Assembly (NCBI GenBank): GCA_003584005.1
Contig: QXHL01000003.1
Location: 1 to 64,000, forward strand
Direction: 5' to 3'
From: Alicyclobacillaceae bacterium I2511
GTDB lineage: Bacteria; Bacillota; Bacilli; Alicyclobacillales; Alicyclobacillaceae
DNA length: 64,000 nt
Shown here: in pieces, positions 53,951-63,650 of the stretch
Position numbering within the stretch: the first letter of the stretch is position 1
Layout: every line of letters begins with the position of its first letter
Position numbers and translations under genes: made by a program
Notes under the pieces: model-generated
Seen by the model: only the letters and a program-made list of their open reading frames with translations
Databases searched by the model: none
What the model was told of the DNA's origin: nothing

Positions 53951-54391
53951 TCAGCCTTTGGAGACATGCAAAAAACCCCGAAGACCCGGTTCGGGTTTCC
54001 CCCCGGTGTCAGAGTAAAATGGAAACACTCCTGCTTTGTCGGGTGTAAAAGAAACATCAATCGATTCATGTGGATTTAGATTATTAGTGAATATGTAGAA
54101 ATCAGGAATTACAAGATTATGCGGCTGCCCACCCTGATTGACTACTCGCAGATACACAGGAGTTTCAGCAGAGACACGTAAAAAAGCTGGAGAAATCCCA
54201 TTATCCCGCAGCTCAACAGTCACTTGGGTTTGTGCCAAGGCCATGGCACTGATAGAACACGGGGAAAAAACAGTCGTTGGGGGGGGTTCTGCCGATGCAC
54301 ATAAAGATGGGACAAAGACACCCCAAAGATAGGTAGACGTGCTCAAACTGAGCATGAGACCCCTGGCTGCACCTCTGCACATCCACATCAA
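53951..54391 (-). CDS. Exported cupredoxin-like protein without copper ligands
   Basis: A 146-residue secreted protein with a signal peptide ending near SLCASA and a cupredoxin-fold domain (~60-145). The first ligand His is present (GGQPHNLVIP). The C-terminal ligand loop, usually FYCxxPGHxxxGM, reads FPFYSDTGGKPEPGLRG, so the Cys, second His and Met are missing and a type-1 copper site is impossible. The start is TTG (54391) or the adjacent ATG (54388), after GAGGGG. Function unknown; a structural or binding role is likely. Confidence 0.7.
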   Translation of the reverse strand: MMWMCRGAARGLMLSLSTSTYLWGVFVPSLCASAEPPPTTVFSPCSISAMALAQTQVTVELRDNGISPAFLRVSAETPVYLRVVNQGGQPHNLVIPDFYIFTNNLNPHESIDVSFTPDKAGVFPFYSDTGGKPEPGLRGFLHVSKG

Positions 54392-54435
54392 TCACAGACC
54401 CCTCACAATTCGTGGTAAAGAGAGTATGGCCCAAT

Positions 54436-54987
54436 TTATCCGCAGATATGCCAAATAGTAACCAACCATACGGCCACACTACCCATCAGGATTCCATGCA
54501 GTACCCCAGCCATTACGTCCGAAAAGTGATGTAACCCTGTGTATACTCGTGACACAGACAACAGCACTGCCATACCTAAGAGAACCTGAAAGTACCCAGG
54601 TATATGCATGCATCCAAAAGCCAGGGCAAAAGCGCCTGTACTGTGGTTGCTAGGAAAGGCGTCTCCTCCTTTGTGCACCAGCAAGGGGGAGACTGACAAA
54701 AATTCAAAAGGACGAGGGCGACGAACCCAACGAGATAACGGCTCGTTCACAATTCTCCCCATCACCGCTCCGGCAATAGCGGCAAAGGCAGTGCCGCGTA
54801 AACAACTTGAACACACCGTACTCGGGAGAATATCTACAGCAACCAATACAATGAGCCCCACCATGTGGACAGGCGTCCAACGGGCAACCACAGTCATCCA
54901 TGCATTAAACATCGGATGTGTGTCCCAGTATTGCATACAACGGTGCGTAATTCGCTCATCCAAGGAATCTGGAAAATGCAGTTCCAT
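54436..54987 (-). CDS. PAP2-family phosphatase (undecaprenyl-diphosphatase-like)
   Basis: A 183-residue membrane phosphatase with about five helices. The three PAP2 motifs are SRWVRRPRPF, FPSNHSTGAF and SRVYTGLHHFSDVMAG. The size and motifs resemble BcrC/YwoA-type undecaprenyl pyrophosphate phosphatases that recycle the lipid carrier and can give bacitracin tolerance; another lipid phosphate is possible. It follows the phospholipase-D-like gene by about 60 nt. Confidence 0.82.
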   Translation of the reverse strand: MELHFPDSLDERITHRCMQYWDTHPMFNAWMTVVARWTPVHMVGLIVLVAVDILPSTVCSSCLRGTAFAAIAGAVMGRIVNEPLSRWVRRPRPFEFLSVSPLLVHKGGDAFPSNHSTGAFALAFGCMHIPGYFQVLLGMAVLLSVSRVYTGLHHFSDVMAGVLHGILMGSVAVWLVTIWHICG

Positions 54988-55047
54988 TGTTTTGGCTCCT
55001 TACAGAGGTTGTCCGCTGGGCGCTTGTGTTTGCAGCAAACTTAGTCC

Positions 55048-56148
55048 TCAACTGGCGACTGTATTTCCACCATCTGATGCCCGTTTTTTGGGGTATTCAC
55101 TGCCCCCTGCCATAAGCGGCACTAAGTCACTTTGCAAAGACTGATCAAAGTGGGGCACATTCTGGAGAACTAGGTCCGCCTCGTGGTTAAAGGTGTACGC
55201 CTGATGACTAAAATTTGCGCTGCCCACAAGAAAAAAGCGACCATGGTCGACATCCAAAATTTTGGCATGCATCCACTCCCCTTGCAGGGGTTGGTAAAAG
55301 CGTACTGTCGCGCCAATTTTTTTTAGTTCATCTGCGGCCCGACGGTTCGGATACTGGCCTGGGTCTAGCAGCACTTGTACCAATACTCCTCGCTGGGTGG
55401 TGGCTTTTAATTCATTTTTGACATCCCAATCGCTCAAGTCAAATGCCTCCATAACCACAGTCTGCCGAGATTGTTGAAGAGCATTTAAGACCTGCCGATG
55501 AATATCCGCATCCTCAACCAGAGGCAAGCGAACTTTTGGGGCAGCACTTGGATGACCCTGTGCCCGCAGCCAATCCCAATGGAACAGCGACAAATAAGAG
55601 TTGTTTGGGTGAATCATGTAGACAGAGGCATCATTATTGTTCCAACTTCCGGCGCCAAAGTTCATTCCACCCAGCAACACTCCCCCGTCGGGACCGTCTG
55701 TAATCAACATCTTCAAGTGCGAAATTCCCTGGTGAATGCGCAGCGATGCTACGGATACACCCGCAGCACGCAGTGCTGGCAGTGCGGTCTTTTGACTATG
55801 ACGCTCCGTGGCATCCACCACCACTTGCACGGCGACCCCACGGCGTTTGGCCGCAGCAAGCGCGGCAAGAATGTCCGCATCGGACAATTCGTAAATGTCC
55901 AGATTGCAAAAGGTACGGCTGTGTTCAATCATGTGTAGTGCCTGTGTCTTGATGTCGTGTTTCCACAACAGCGTCATCCCCTGTTCCGTCACCGGCGCAG
56001 GGGCAGTCTGAGAAAATTTTTGCGGTGTTCCACAGGACACCAAGAACAATGTGCTTAACAAGATGCCAAAGGCGGCCCGCAGAATAGTGCGGTGACTCTG
56101 CAGAATAGTGCGATGACACATTAGAAAGATGCTATCGCGATGTTTCAC
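55048..56148 (-). CDS. Phospholipase D-like lipoprotein
   Basis: A 366-residue protein with two PLD domains, each with an HxK motif (ISHLKMLITD and WMHAKILDVD). A lipoprotein signal with box FLVSCG anchors it outside the membrane. Two HxK half-sites make a complete active centre, as in cardiolipin synthase-like or secreted nuclease-like PLDs. The GTG at 56148 lies eight nucleotides after AAGGGG. The signal region contains a duplicated HRTIL segment from a 21-bp DNA repeat. Confidence 0.83.
   Translation of the reverse strand: MKHRDSIFLMCHRTILQSHRTILRAAFGILLSTLFLVSCGTPQKFSQTAPAPVTEQGMTLLWKHDIKTQALHMIEHSRTFCNLDIYELSDADILAALAAAKRRGVAVQVVVDATERHSQKTALPALRAAGVSVASLRIHQGISHLKMLITDGPDGGVLLGGMNFGAGSWNNNDASVYMIHPNNSYLSLFHWDWLRAQGHPSAAPKVRLPLVEDADIHRQVLNALQQSRQTVVMEAFDLSDWDVKNELKATTQRGVLVQVLLDPGQYPNRRAADELKKIGATVRFYQPLQGEWMHAKILDVDHGRFFLVGSANFSHQAYTFNHEADLVLQNVPHFDQSLQSDLVPLMAGGSEYPKKRASDGGNTVAS
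56079..56120. repeat. Imperfect 21-bp tandem duplication in the PLD signal peptide
   Basis: Two units (56079-56099, 56100-56120) beginning GCAGAATAGTGCG differ at only three positions. They encode HRTILQ-S-HRTILR. The frame is preserved. Confidence 0.9.
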
Positions 56149-56300
56149 CGGGGAAACCCCTTCCTCGTGTGGGTTCAATTTGAACCCCTATTGCTCACGA
56201 TGAAAAAGTTCGCCTTCTTGGTGAAACTCCCTGTTTTCAGTGGTATGAAATTATACAATTTTGCAATTAATGCTTTGCAACCCCTGCAGGGCAACTAAAA

Positions 56301-57137
56301 TTACGTTTGCAGTTGTGCCTTCTCATCATCCTCAATTCGCCACGCCAGGTAACGCACTCGCCAAGCCTTCCAATTGCCTGTTTGCCATTCTGGATCCAGG
56401 GTGTGACGCAAATCGGGATAACAAGTCAATGAAGTTTCCCCATCCAAAGCTATCAATTCCCACAATACAGCCCGTTCTTCCAGCCACAATCCATCAATAC
56501 TAGGGTATTCAGCTTGTGTCCAACCATCCTTGCAGGCTGTATCCTCATTTAGAATCGAGGCACCCACATTGCTGGGAACAGCCATACTACACTGATGGGT
56601 CCGTTCAAGCAGCGACTGTCTCTCAATATCGACATACTCCAGCGCCTGTAGGGGGGACGATTGAACTTCTGCCAACCAGCGATAAGCCACAGCCGCCATG
56701 TGGGCACAGGGACGAGCGGGATCGCCACAAGTACACTCAGCCTTCGCCAACACCTGTGCTGTATCTGGAAACAGAGAAATTTCCGACCGCATCAAGGCTT
56801 CTTGCACCCCTGGAGACCACACGTTGGCCAACATACTGGCGAGCCAATCGGGTCTGTCTGCCAATAGATTGGCCAGCATCTGTTGCTGAAACTCAGTACT
56901 TCGGATACGCGGCAGCCGCACCTCTACACCGCCTGCTGGTAATCCGTTGCCCTTCACCACCGCACACAGTGTATCTGCTTCCAGCCGCCACTGTGTGACG
57001 GCTCCCTGCCTAGCCCACTGACGTCCGCGACGCGCCCGCCCTGCTTCTGCCCCCGCTACCACACCGGCCCAGGCTTCAGACACCCAGCCAGACTGTGCCG
57101 CTGGACGCCTTCGTTTAGGCGAACCCCCACTCACCAT
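56301..57137 (-). CDS. SWIM zinc-finger protein
   Basis: A 278-residue protein with one SWIM finger, CTCGDPARPCAHM (CxCxnCxH), near residues 135-147. Bacterial SWIM proteins are encoded beside SNF2-family helicases, and this is such a pair: the ATG shares its A with the helicase stop (TGATG), after GGAGGAGG. The N-terminal region is Arg- and Ala-rich and may bind DNA. The SWIM protein probably acts as the partner of the helicase. Confidence 0.87.
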   Translation of the reverse strand: MVSGGSPKRRRPAAQSGWVSEAWAGVVAGAEAGRARRGRQWARQGAVTQWRLEADTLCAVVKGNGLPAGGVEVRLPRIRSTEFQQQMLANLLADRPDWLASMLANVWSPGVQEALMRSEISLFPDTAQVLAKAECTCGDPARPCAHMAAVAYRWLAEVQSSPLQALEYVDIERQSLLERTHQCSMAVPSNVGASILNEDTACKDGWTQAEYPSIDGLWLEERAVLWELIALDGETSLTCYPDLRHTLDPEWQTGNWKAWRVRYLAWRIEDDEKAQLQT

Positions 57138-60100
57138 CAATCTTCCTCCTCCAGTGCCGCAGGCAGGTCTAAGGAGAACAAGTCTCGTAAAGACTCATTG
57201 TCCATTTCTGTTATCCAGCCCTCCGACTGTCCCACAACCGTGGCCGACAGAGCTCGTTTCGATCGAATTAAGTCATCAATTCGCTCTTCCAAGGTACCCG
57301 TACAAACGAACTTGTGCACCTGTACATCTCGCACTTGACCAATTCGAAACGCCCGATCTGTTGCCTGATCTTCGACCGCTGGATTCCACCAGCGGTCGAA
57401 ATGAAACACGTGATTCGCACGAGTCAAGTTTAATCCTAGTCCACCCGCTTTGAGCGACAACACTAACACCGGTGGCGAATTCACATGTGTTTGGAAATCC
57501 TCAATCATGCGCGCCCGTTGTCCGGTACTTAACCCCCCGTGTAGAAAATCAGGACGCCAACCAAACCGACGCTCCAAGGCACTGCACACCACTTCCCCCA
57601 TGCCGCGGAATTGTGTGAATACGAGGGCTGCTTCCCCCTCTTCCACCACCTCTTCCAATAAATCCAGCAAGCGTCGCAATTTTGCCGATCTGCCAGCATC
57701 CGCACTGCCACCGGAAGTCAAGCAGGGGTGATCGCACACCTGTTTCAACCGCACCAGTGTTGTCAGAATTCTACCCCGTCTGGACATTGGGCCTACAGTT
57801 TCGTTTAAGCCCGCAAACAGACGATTAATCACCGCCTGATACAAGGCAGCCTGTTCTGTCGTCAACCCAGCATACTCCACCACTTCCCACTTGTCCGGTA
57901 ACTCCAAGCGAATGTCTGGGTCCATTTTTGTTCGGCGCAAAAGCACTGGTTGCAGAACCTGGTGCAGTTGTTTGGCCACCCTCGTTTCTCCTCGTGACAC
58001 GATGGGCTCAACAAAGTGATGACGAAACCAAGCCAGAGACCCCAAATACTCTGGCGTGGTAAACTGTAAAATTGACCACAGTTCCTCCAGACGATTTTCC
58101 ACTGGCGTCCCCGTCAGCGCCAACCTGTGGTGTGAATGCAAACGCAGTACCGCTTGGGCCTGCTTTGTATCAGGATTTTTAATGGCCTGTGCCTCGTCAA
58201 TGGTCACCACATCCCACGCCTTGGCGGTTAATTGGTCGAGATCTCGAACGGCCGTGGCATAGGTGGTCAACACCACGTCACAGCCCTTGGTCAACTCCCT
58301 ATCCAGCGGCAGAAGCCCGTTGTCATCTAGGTTGTTGCGGTCTGCTCCATGGTGAATATACAACTTCAATGCGGGGGTAAAGCGACCTGCCTCAGCCCGC
58401 CAATTGGTCACTAAAGAAGTGGGACACAGCAATAAATGAGGCCCCTGGGCAAGACACTGTTGCTTCAAATACTGGAGGTAAGCCAACACTTGAACGGTTT
58501 TCCCCAACCCCATATCATCGGCTAACACTCCCCCGAGCCCCATTCGTCGCAGATGCACCAACCAGGCCAACCCCTCAGCTTGGTAACTGCGTAGACTCCC
58601 CCTAAATTCTAAGGGTATCGCCACTTGCGGCGGTTGTTGATGGGACAGCAAACCTTCCCAAGCCTCACGCAACCCTTGTGCCACAGGAGCCAATTCAACC
58701 TCTAAAGCAGCCCCCCCCAGCATCCCAGCCTCCACCTGCAGCAAACTGCGCGTCAAAGACAGCAGGTTCGCAGTGGTGCCACGATTCCCTTGACGCAAGG
58801 GTTGCAAGGCTTCCCAGAGGTGTTCCAAGGGGACCAGTTTCCAAGTCCCCTCCAATTCCAGAAAAGGTGTGCGTTGGCGCACCATGTTCTCAAATTCTTC
58901 GCGAGAGATTTCTTTTCCAGCAATAGCCACTGTCCAGTCGAATTCTACCAACTGGTTGGTTTCAAAAAATCCTTCGCCTGTCCGTTCCCCCACACCATTT
59001 CGGCTTGGCAAGGTCACTTTACGGCGTGTCTTGCCAACCCGTACACGAATCCGAATGTCCTGCAGTGACACGTTTTGCAAATCCTGAAACTTTACAACAA
59101 ATCCCTGCCCCAATAATTCAGGCACAGTCTCTGTGAGAAAATGTACGACCTCCTGTGCCCCAATTTGAGCCGCAGAGGGTGCCTTGTGCTGCAAGCTGTG
59201 AGCAATCTCGGGGGCCACCTGACCCGCCTGTTGCAGTGCAGGCAGAAACCAGGAATCCGGTTCCACTAACCATTCTCGCCCTACCCGCCACGTACGTCCA
59301 GGTTGTTGCCACCATTCGGACAGCCTTGCACGCACTGACCAAACATTGTGTGCCACATAAAAACGCAGCTGCCAATCTAATTGGCCTGAGTCCTCTTTCT
59401 GTTGTACACCCGGCGGACACAAGTCAAATTCTAAGTGATAATGCCCATTGCCCGAACGGTCACACAATAAATTTTTTCGCCAACCACTGGACTGAAAGGT
59501 TTCGTGAATCATTCGCCACAACAACCACCCGTCGGCAGCAAATGCTCGTTGTTCCGATGTATTTTTCACGGCTAAAGCAGACTGCCAGTGATGGACGGTT
59601 TCTTCCTCGCCTCGGTAACGGACGCGAAAGGGAGAAGCCGACAGACGAGCTGATTCCGCGGGACCGGCGGGCCCAAGCAATTGTCTAGCATGCCAATCTA
59701 TACATCGCCACAGCCACCTCTCCATGGCCAACCCTGCACACTTTGCCTGGTTTTCCTGTCCAGCTGTCCCAACGTTTACAGGCCACACCTGTTGCGCTAC
59801 ACTCCCCAACACAGCACGCAAGACCCGCAAATCTTCTTTGGACCAAGCAGGGATCCAAGCGGCCACAAATGTCCCTTGTCCGCCACCCCACGCTTCCCAA
59901 TCAGGGTTTGTCGCATCTGCTAAATCTAGACAGTGCATAAACACCCGCAGCCATTCCTGACCGCTACCTGCCGCAAAAGCCAGCACATCTCTGGCCGCAA
60001 TCGCTACCGTAGCTAAGCGAGCCCCCCGCACATACAGATCTAACTCCGGGGATAGGGACAGCGCTAATTCGCTTTTAGGCTGTCCAGCCCAATCAGAAAC

Positions 60101-60340
60101 CAAGTTCACAAAGCTGTCACCCTCGATTTCCCAAAACATCACCGACTGGTCATTTTCCATTCCAAGTCGAGGTTCCATCCCAACTTGCTCAGAAACCCAT
60201 GTTCCGATCTGAACCCAGTCGGCGGCAGCAGAGATCCACAATTTTGCCGTTCCTTGGTCTTCCCAAGGGGTGTCGAACAAACAACGTCCATACAAGGAAA
60301 CCTCTGATTGCTTTTGATTCATTTGCCCACTGCCAACCAT
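57137..60340 (-). CDS. SNF2-family DNA helicase/translocase
   Basis: A 1067-residue SF2 ATPase. A long N-terminal region (~1-560, including an SNF2-associated domain) precedes motif I DDMGLGKT near residue 607, motif II DEAQ near 714, and the helicase C-terminal domain with motif VI QATDRAFRIGQ. Translocation along DNA to remodel protein-DNA complexes is the expected activity; bacterial SWIM/SNF2 pairs are of poorly known function, with links to DNA repair or defence only suspected. GAGGAG lies eight nucleotides before the ATG. It is immediately followed by the SWIM gene. Confidence 0.93.
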   Translation of the reverse strand: MVGSGQMNQKQSEVSLYGRCLFDTPWEDQGTAKLWISAAADWVQIGTWVSEQVGMEPRLGMENDQSVMFWEIEGDSFVNLVSDWAGQPKSELALSLSPELDLYVRGARLATVAIAARDVLAFAAGSGQEWLRVFMHCLDLADATNPDWEAWGGGQGTFVAAWIPAWSKEDLRVLRAVLGSVAQQVWPVNVGTAGQENQAKCAGLAMERWLWRCIDWHARQLLGPAGPAESARLSASPFRVRYRGEEETVHHWQSALAVKNTSEQRAFAADGWLLWRMIHETFQSSGWRKNLLCDRSGNGHYHLEFDLCPPGVQQKEDSGQLDWQLRFYVAHNVWSVRARLSEWWQQPGRTWRVGREWLVEPDSWFLPALQQAGQVAPEIAHSLQHKAPSAAQIGAQEVVHFLTETVPELLGQGFVVKFQDLQNVSLQDIRIRVRVGKTRRKVTLPSRNGVGERTGEGFFETNQLVEFDWTVAIAGKEISREEFENMVRQRTPFLELEGTWKLVPLEHLWEALQPLRQGNRGTTANLLSLTRSLLQVEAGMLGGAALEVELAPVAQGLREAWEGLLSHQQPPQVAIPLEFRGSLRSYQAEGLAWLVHLRRMGLGGVLADDMGLGKTVQVLAYLQYLKQQCLAQGPHLLLCPTSLVTNWRAEAGRFTPALKLYIHHGADRNNLDDNGLLPLDRELTKGCDVVLTTYATAVRDLDQLTAKAWDVVTIDEAQAIKNPDTKQAQAVLRLHSHHRLALTGTPVENRLEELWSILQFTTPEYLGSLAWFRHHFVEPIVSRGETRVAKQLHQVLQPVLLRRTKMDPDIRLELPDKWEVVEYAGLTTEQAALYQAVINRLFAGLNETVGPMSRRGRILTTLVRLKQVCDHPCLTSGGSADAGRSAKLRRLLDLLEEVVEEGEAALVFTQFRGMGEVVCSALERRFGWRPDFLHGGLSTGQRARMIEDFQTHVNSPPVLVLSLKAGGLGLNLTRANHVFHFDRWWNPAVEDQATDRAFRIGQVRDVQVHKFVCTGTLEERIDDLIRSKRALSATVVGQSEGWITEMDNESLRDLFSLDLPAALEEED

Positions 60341-60431
60341 TTCCTATCTCCTCAGCGTTTCACTGGCCATTGCCCTATCCCTCCATTATACCTTATTCCC
60401 CCCTCGAGAACCTCTCTTCGAAGGACTGGAG

Positions 60432-61874
60432 TCAAGAAACTACTGCATACCCCAGAAGCGAAGCAATCGTCCGAGCGACATAAACCCCACTACTGGCGGC
60501 CTGCGAAATCCCTCGGGAAATCCCCGGTCCGTCGCCAGCACAATACAATCCTGTCACCGCTGTCTGTAAATCCTTACCTACCTCCGCCCGGGCGGCGTAA
60601 AACTTGGCTTCTACACCGTAAAACAGGGTGTGGTCACTGGCCACCCCGGGCGTCACCCAATTTAGGGCAGCAATCATCTCTTGCAAAGCCACCATGGTCT
60701 TATAGGGCAGCACCAATCCTAAATCCCCCGGGACCGCTTCCTTGAGGGTGGGCTCAATGAATCCCTCGCGGATCCGCTCCAACGTACTGCGGCGCCCTTT
60801 GCGCAAGTCTCCATACTTTTGCACAATGATGGAACCATCGGAAAGTTCATTGGCGTGTCTGCAGATAGAGCGTGCAAACTCATTAGGTCGGTCAAACGGC
60901 TCTGTGAAACGATGACTGACCAACAAAGCAAAATTAGTGTTTTCTGATCCGAGAGCTGGGTCCTTATAGGCATGCCCGTTTGCGGCCATCACGCCCGTGT
61001 GGTTTTCAATCACCACATGGCCGGAAGGATTGGAACAAAATGTCCGCACTCGCAAACCTGTGGAAGGAGATTGGAAAATAAACTTTCCCTCGTACAGGTG
61101 TTCGTTGATTTCCTGCATGACCACATTGGAGGTCTCCACCCGCACGCCAATGTCTACCTGATTATTGGTCATTTTTAACCCGTGTGAACGAAATAATTCG
61201 GACAGCCAAGCAGACCCGTCCCGCCCTGGTGCCAAGAGAACATAGCGCGCAAAAATTTTCTCGCCGCCTTGCAACTGCACACCCAAAATTCGTGGTCCAG
61301 CCAACAAAAGATTTTCCACAAATGTCCGAAAACGCAACTCAACACGCGTTTCCAGATAGGCGAATATGCTCTCCATCAGTTTAATATTGCGATCCGTGCC
61401 AATGTGTCGCACTTGGGCTCGCAAGAGCTTCAAGCCTACGGCTATTGCCCGCCGCTCGATGGCAGCCACCGCTGCCGTGGTGGGGTCTGTGACCGCACCG
61501 GGTGCCCCATGCTCTAAGTTAATCTGGTCTACATAATGAATGAGTTCTAGCACCTGTGAGGGTGCTAAGTACTCCGTCAAAAAGCCGCCATACTCTGCGG
61601 TAATATTAAACTTCCCGTCACTAAAGCTACCCGCACCCCCAGCCCCATTAATAACACCACAGGCAGGCCAACAGCTCGCATATTTTTTAATTTTATTTGC
61701 TGGCGGGCACTTTTCAATTTTCCCCTCCATGATTGGACAATGACGGTATTGCGCCGCCAGTCCCTTGTCCAGCAACAACACTTTGGCCCCCGGCGCCTGC
61801 CGCGTCAATTCATAGGCTGCATATAAGCCTGCCGGACCTGCTCCGACAATTACCACATCGTAGCTTTTGTCCAT
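60432..61874 (-). CDS. FAD-dependent dehydrogenase (COG2509 type)
   Basis: A 480-residue flavoprotein. The N-terminus has the dinucleotide motif VVIVGAGPAGLYAAYEL and the family-specific CPPANKIKKYASCWPACGVINGAGGAGSFSDGKFN, with cysteines; the C-terminus has the second FAD motif GLYCAGDGPGISRGISQAA. COG2509 members are uncharacterised, thought to be oxidoreductases related to geranylgeranyl reductases. GAGGAG lies just before the ATG at 61874. Single gene. Confidence 0.82.
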   Translation of the reverse strand: MDKSYDVVIVGAGPAGLYAAYELTRQAPGAKVLLLDKGLAAQYRHCPIMEGKIEKCPPANKIKKYASCWPACGVINGAGGAGSFSDGKFNITAEYGGFLTEYLAPSQVLELIHYVDQINLEHGAPGAVTDPTTAAVAAIERRAIAVGLKLLRAQVRHIGTDRNIKLMESIFAYLETRVELRFRTFVENLLLAGPRILGVQLQGGEKIFARYVLLAPGRDGSAWLSELFRSHGLKMTNNQVDIGVRVETSNVVMQEINEHLYEGKFIFQSPSTGLRVRTFCSNPSGHVVIENHTGVMAANGHAYKDPALGSENTNFALLVSHRFTEPFDRPNEFARSICRHANELSDGSIIVQKYGDLRKGRRSTLERIREGFIEPTLKEAVPGDLGLVLPYKTMVALQEMIAALNWVTPGVASDHTLFYGVEAKFYAARAEVGKDLQTAVTGLYCAGDGPGISRGISQAASSGVYVARTIASLLGYAVVS

Positions 61875-61956
61875 GAACAAACTCCTCACAGAACTTTTCT
61901 GATGAACTAGAGAAAATCCATTGATGCGCTCTTTCTGCTCTTTCTATTGATGCGCA

Positions 61957-63150
61957 TTACTGTGTAATAATTACATCTGCAATTTGTTTTGGGGCATGAT
62001 TAAGTACCCGTACCCCGTCTTCCGTCACCACCACCAGGTCTTCAATGCGCACCCCAAATTTTCCTGGGAGGTAAATACCTGGCTCTACACTCATCACCAT
62101 TCCCGGTTGTAAAACCTGGTCATTACCTGCCACCACAAAGGGGGGTTCATGAATTTCCAATCCTACACCGTGGCCAGTGCGATGAGTAAAATAGGGACCA
62201 TACCCGGCTTGTGTAATCACCTGTCGGGCTGCCCGGTCCACCACATCTAAGGATACTCCAGGCCTGACTGCAGCTATCCCTGCCAAGTTTGCGGCCAGCA
62301 CCGTTTCATAGACCTCCCGTAATAGTTCCTCTGGTTCTCCCAGTAAAAAGGTACGCGTAATGTCACTCACATAGTGTTGATAAATTCCTCCTGTATCCAC
62401 TATGACACTGGACCCAGACACGAGTGGTGAGTCATTGGGTTCATGGTGTGGCACCGCCCCGTTACTGCCTGCGGCTAATATGGGAGGAAAAGACATACCC
62501 TGTGCACCAGATTCCTGCCACAACTGTGTCAGTTCACGAACCGCTGCCGCTTCATTAGGCAACCCAGGCAAGCGCAACTTCATTTGCCCCACCACCAGGT
62601 CCGCCAGACGCGAGGCCTCTTGCAGATATCCTAATTCGTCACCCTCCTTGCGTAACCGCAGTTCAGATAACCAAACATCGGCTAAGCCGGGACACTCGAC
62701 AACTTCTGGCACTTCAGATTCAGACGCACCCACTTTAACCGAACGGGAGAGAGAAACACCAGGGTTTCCCTGTCCTACAATTGCTAAAGCCTGGTTGAAA
62801 GACAGCAGGTGACGGGCCTCCCATGCACCATCCACCCCTACTTGTCCCAGCCCTACAGCGGAATGCAGGGCTGTGACCATGAGGACATACGGATTTGCAC
62901 CATCCTGCCAATACTCTGTCTGTATAAATGCCCCCGCAGTTTCCGCGGCAAACATTTGATGTACAACCCATCGTGCATGACCCACCACCGGCACCACCAC
63001 AGCACTGGCCCGCTCACCTGACTGTAACCAAACCCCTGTCAGGTAATACACATTCGCGGGTGAGGTCACCACAACCCCCCGTAAATTTGCTTTTACCAAC
63101 ATTTCTTGCAAACGGGCCAAACGCGCCCCCCACGGTGTACCTCGTGACAT
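61957..63150 (-). CDS. M24-family Xaa-Pro peptidase
   Basis: A 397-residue pita-bread-fold metallopeptidase. The C-terminal catalytic domain has the five metal ligands: Asp in VDTGGIYQ, Asp in SDITRTF, His in [10 protein letters not shown], Glu in VEPGIYLP and Glu in RIEDLVVV. The N-terminal domain is creatinase-like. It removes N-terminal residues before proline (PepQ/YpdF-like). The ATG at 63150 follows AGGGGG. It is divergent from ytrH. Confidence 0.9.
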   Translation of the reverse strand: MSRGTPWGARLARLQEMLVKANLRGVVVTSPANVYYLTGVWLQSGERASAVVVPVVGHARWVVHQMFAAETAGAFIQTEYWQDGANPYVLMVTALHSAVGLGQVGVDGAWEARHLLSFNQALAIVGQGNPGVSLSRSVKVGASESEVPEVVECPGLADVWLSELRLRKEGDELGYLQEASRLADLVVGQMKLRLPGLPNEAAAVRELTQLWQESGAQGMSFPPILAAGSNGAVPHHEPNDSPLVSGSSVIVDTGGIYQHYVSDITRTFLLGEPEELLREVYETVLAANLAGIAAVRPGVSLDVVDRAARQVITQAGYGPYFTHRTGHGVGLEIHEPPFVVAGNDQVLQPGMVMSVEPGIYLPGKFGVRIEDLVVVTEDGVRVLNHAPKQIADVIITQ

Positions 63151-63317
63151 ATAAAAACCCCCTATTTTGGAAGCTGTCTGAAAAGGGTCCATTCCGTTGC
63201 TGCACAGGACCTAATCCAGATGCACAATTTCCGTGCAAATTCATTATACCGACATATTCGTCCAGTTTGTCCCGTATCTTTCATTACGGCCTACTCTACC
63301 AGGAACGGTGATTAAGT

Positions 63318-63650
63318 ATGACAACCCTCGCCAGTTTGGTGATTGACTTTTTTGTGTCTTTTGGCATGGTTCTGGGAGGTTCTCTCCTGGGCGGCCTCGG
63401 TGCCTTAGTGGTTCACTCACAGCCCCTCGCCACCATGCTGCGTCTATCGGATCAATTGAAAATCTGGGCCATGGTCAGTGCCCTCGGCGGCACCATGGAC
63501 ACCTTAAGGGCACTGGAATCTGGTCTGCTCAAACACGATTTGTACATGGTTGGCAAGCAAATGACCTATTTAATGATTGCCTTTTTAGGATGTCAAATTG
63601 GAGCCCTAATGATCCAGTGGCTGGCAGAAGGCGAGGTTGGGCACCCGTGA
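63318..63650 (+). CDS. ytrH: Sporulation membrane protein YtrH
   Basis: A 110-residue membrane protein with two or three helices, including GMVLGGSLLGGLGALVV and the conserved LKIWAMVSALGGTMDTLRALE that identify YtrH. YtrH is made in the mother cell under sigma-E and is needed for proper spore cortex. AGGAAC/GGTGATTAAGT precedes the ATG. Its stop overlaps the next start (GTGA). Confidence 0.9.
   Translation: MTTLASLVIDFFVSFGMVLGGSLLGGLGALVVHSQPLATMLRLSDQLKIWAMVSALGGTMDTLRALESGLLKHDLYMVGKQMTYLMIAFLGCQIGALMIQWLAEGEVGHP

Noticed and set aside
59155-59688. 177-codon frame antisense to the SNF2 gene
   Set aside because: Inside a long coherent helicase frame, no start signal, no domain.
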